Source: Methanothrix sp. (GTDB lineage Archaea > Halobacteriota > Methanosarcinia > Methanotrichales > Methanotrichaceae). Taken from it: a DNA stretch of 7,721 nucleotides. This document shows positions 6,658 through 7,721 of this stretch, piece by piece (the first letter of the stretch is position 1; every line of letters begins with the position of its first letter). The translations under genes were made by a program, and so were the position numbers. A model generated the notes under the pieces. It was not told where the DNA came from and did not search any database. It was given only the letters and a program-made list of their open reading frames with translations. The stretch is taken from assembly GCA_011391755.1 (NCBI GenBank), contig JAABPZ010000064.1, positions 1-7,721 of the forward strand. Direction: 5' to 3'.

Positions 6658-7721
6658 ATGCACCATCTCAAGAGAAGAACTATACCATTCACCTCCATCG
6701 TTGGCCAGGAAGACATGAAGTTCGCCCTCATCCTCAATTCCATCAATCCTCGCATAGGCGGCGTCCTCATCCGGGGCGACAAAGGTACTGCCAAGTCAAC
6801 TGCCGTGCGCGCTCTGGCCGATCTGCTGGAGAGCATTGCCGTGGTGGAAGACTGTCCTTTCAACTGCGATCCTGCCAATCCGGAGGAGATGTGCGATCTG
6901 TGTTTTGAGAAGAGCGAGACCGGCCGGATAGAAGCGACCAGCCGCAAGACTCCGCTCATCGATCTGCCGCTGGGGGCCACGGAGGATCGTGTGGTAGGCT
7001 CTTTGAATGTAGAGAGAGCCATCAAGGAGGGCATCAAAGCCCTGGAACCGGGCATCCTGGCGGCAGCCAATCGAGGCATACTCTACATAGATGAGGTCAA
7101 CCTACTGGATGATCATGTGGCCGATGTCCTTCTCGACTCTGCCGCCATGGGAGTGAATATCGTTGAACGTGAGGGCGTATCTGTGGCTCATCCCTCCAAA
7201 TTTATATTGGTGGGCACCATGAATCCGGAGGAGGGAGAGATCCGGCCTCAACTCTTGGACCGGTTCGGGCTGCAGGTGAGCGTTGCCGGCATTGATGATG
7301 TGGATCAGAGAATGCTGATAGCTAAGAATGCAGAGAGCTTTGACCTTGACCCGGAGGTCTTTGCCTTGCGCTTTCATGCCAGGCAAGAGGAGCTGAAGGG
7401 CAAGATCTCTGCTGCCAAAAAGATCCTGAAGGATGTGACTTTGCACGATGATCTCTTGAGGACCATTGCATCTACCTGCATCGACCTGGGAGTCAAGACG
7501 CACCGGGCCGAGATTGTCATCACCAGAACGGCCAAGACCATTGCGGCCTTCAATCAAAGGACAGAGGTTCGCCAGGAGGACGTAAAGTTGGCCATGCAGC
7601 TGGCTTTGGCTCACCGGATGAGGAGCAGGCCCTTTGAACCGCCCACTCTGAACAAAGAAAAGTTGGATGAGTCCCTAGAAAAGCATCAGCAGGAACCAAA
7701 ACATAAACATCAACATCCACA
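6658..7721 (+). CDS. ChlI/BchI-type AAA+ metal-chelatase subunit (magnesium/cobalt chelatase family), 3' end cut off
   Basis: The frame is open to the window edge, giving 354 visible residues of an AAA+ ATPase that drives metal insertion into a tetrapyrrole with a large CobN/ChlH-type subunit. Visible motifs are the N-terminal [12 protein letters not shown], Walker A GDKGTAKS (40-47), Walker [11 protein letters not shown] (Asp 145, Glu 146), GTMNPEEGE (186-194), LDRFGL (200-205) and a sensor-2 region [13 protein letters not shown] (282-294). A four-cysteine insert (Cys 66, 70, 79, 82) replaces residues that are not cysteine in plant ChlI. Methanogens make no chlorophyll, so a role with CobN in cobalt insertion for cobamides is the likely use; F430 nickel insertion is normally assigned to CfbA. 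The end (from about 341) turns into a His/Lys/Gln-rich stretch, probably the linker to a C-terminal VWA domain as in ChlI-ChlD fusions. GGAG at 6647-6650 lies 7 nt before the ATG. Confidence 0.93.
   Translation, partial: MHHLKRRTIPFTSIVGQEDMKFALILNSINPRIGGVLIRGDKGTAKSTAVRALADLLESIAVVEDCPFNCDPANPEEMCDLCFEKSETGRIEATSRKTPLIDLPLGATEDRVVGSLNVERAIKEGIKALEPGILAAANRGILYIDEVNLLDDHVADVLLDSAAMGVNIVEREGVSVAHPSKFILVGTMNPEEGEIRPQLLDRFGLQVSVAGIDDVDQRMLIAKNAESFDLDPEVFALRFHARQEELKGKISAAKKILKDVTLHDDLLRTIASTCIDLGVKTHRAEIVITRTAKTIAAFNQRTEVRQEDVKLAMQLALAHRMRSRPFEPPTLNKEKLDESLEKHQQEPKHKHQHP

Noticed and set aside
6645..6908. 87-residue plus-strand open frame starting at the ATG in ATTACACATGGA
   Set aside because: It overlaps the chelatase gene in another frame, its product has no family features, and the chelatase frame is clearly coding from 6658. 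It might at most be a translated upstream frame.
7102..7614. 170-residue minus-strand open frame inside the chelatase gene
   Set aside because: It lies fully antisense to a conserved AAA+ coding region, has no recognisable domain or ribosome-binding site, and is a by-product of the codon bias on the other strand.

Overview
The window looks like a piece of a methanogenic archaeal chromosome, most plausibly from the Methanosarcinales/Methanotrichales (a Methanothrix-like organism). This is inferred, not proven. The clues are an archaeal-type NikR, TATA-like boxes with A-rich upstream elements in AT-rich gaps, GC-rich coding DNA, exported TPR proteins of the kind common in these methanogens, and a cysteine-bearing ChlI/BchI-type AAA+ chelatase subunit in an organism with no sign of photosynthesis.

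Positions 1-3789 form a plus-strand nickel uptake block. It holds the end of a NikB/DppB-type permease, a NikC/DppC-type permease, and one long protein carrying two fused ABC ATPase domains (NikD+NikE or DppD+DppF equivalents). The three genes overlap by 11-14 bp, as expected for translational coupling. A complete NikR, with all four nickel ligands recognisable, follows after a 77-bp gap with its own promoter-like sequence. NikR is the main reason to call the transporter a nickel importer. The substrate-binding protein is not in view and probably lies upstream.

Positions 3773-5248 encode an exported protein made almost entirely of 13 TPR units. It has no ATG that keeps its signal peptide. An ATT codon in a good ribosome-binding context looks like the true start, while the only conventional candidate is an upstream TTG. 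Many TPR units carry N-glycosylation sequons at two fixed repeat positions. Convergent to it, on the minus strand (5298-6284), is a secreted protein of unknown function with a clear signal peptide. A GC-rich hairpin lies between the two stop codons.

Positions 6285-6657 are a non-coding, AT-rich gap containing divergent promoter-like elements and a small GC-richer island that can form a 10-bp hairpin. From 6658 to the end of the window runs a long open gene on the plus strand for a magnesium/cobalt-chelatase-type AAA+ subunit. It is cut by the window edge and ends in a His/Lys/Gln-rich stretch that may be the linker to a von Willebrand A domain. The promoter and start regions of nikR and of this gene share several short elements in the same order, so nickel import control and tetrapyrrole metal insertion may be linked.
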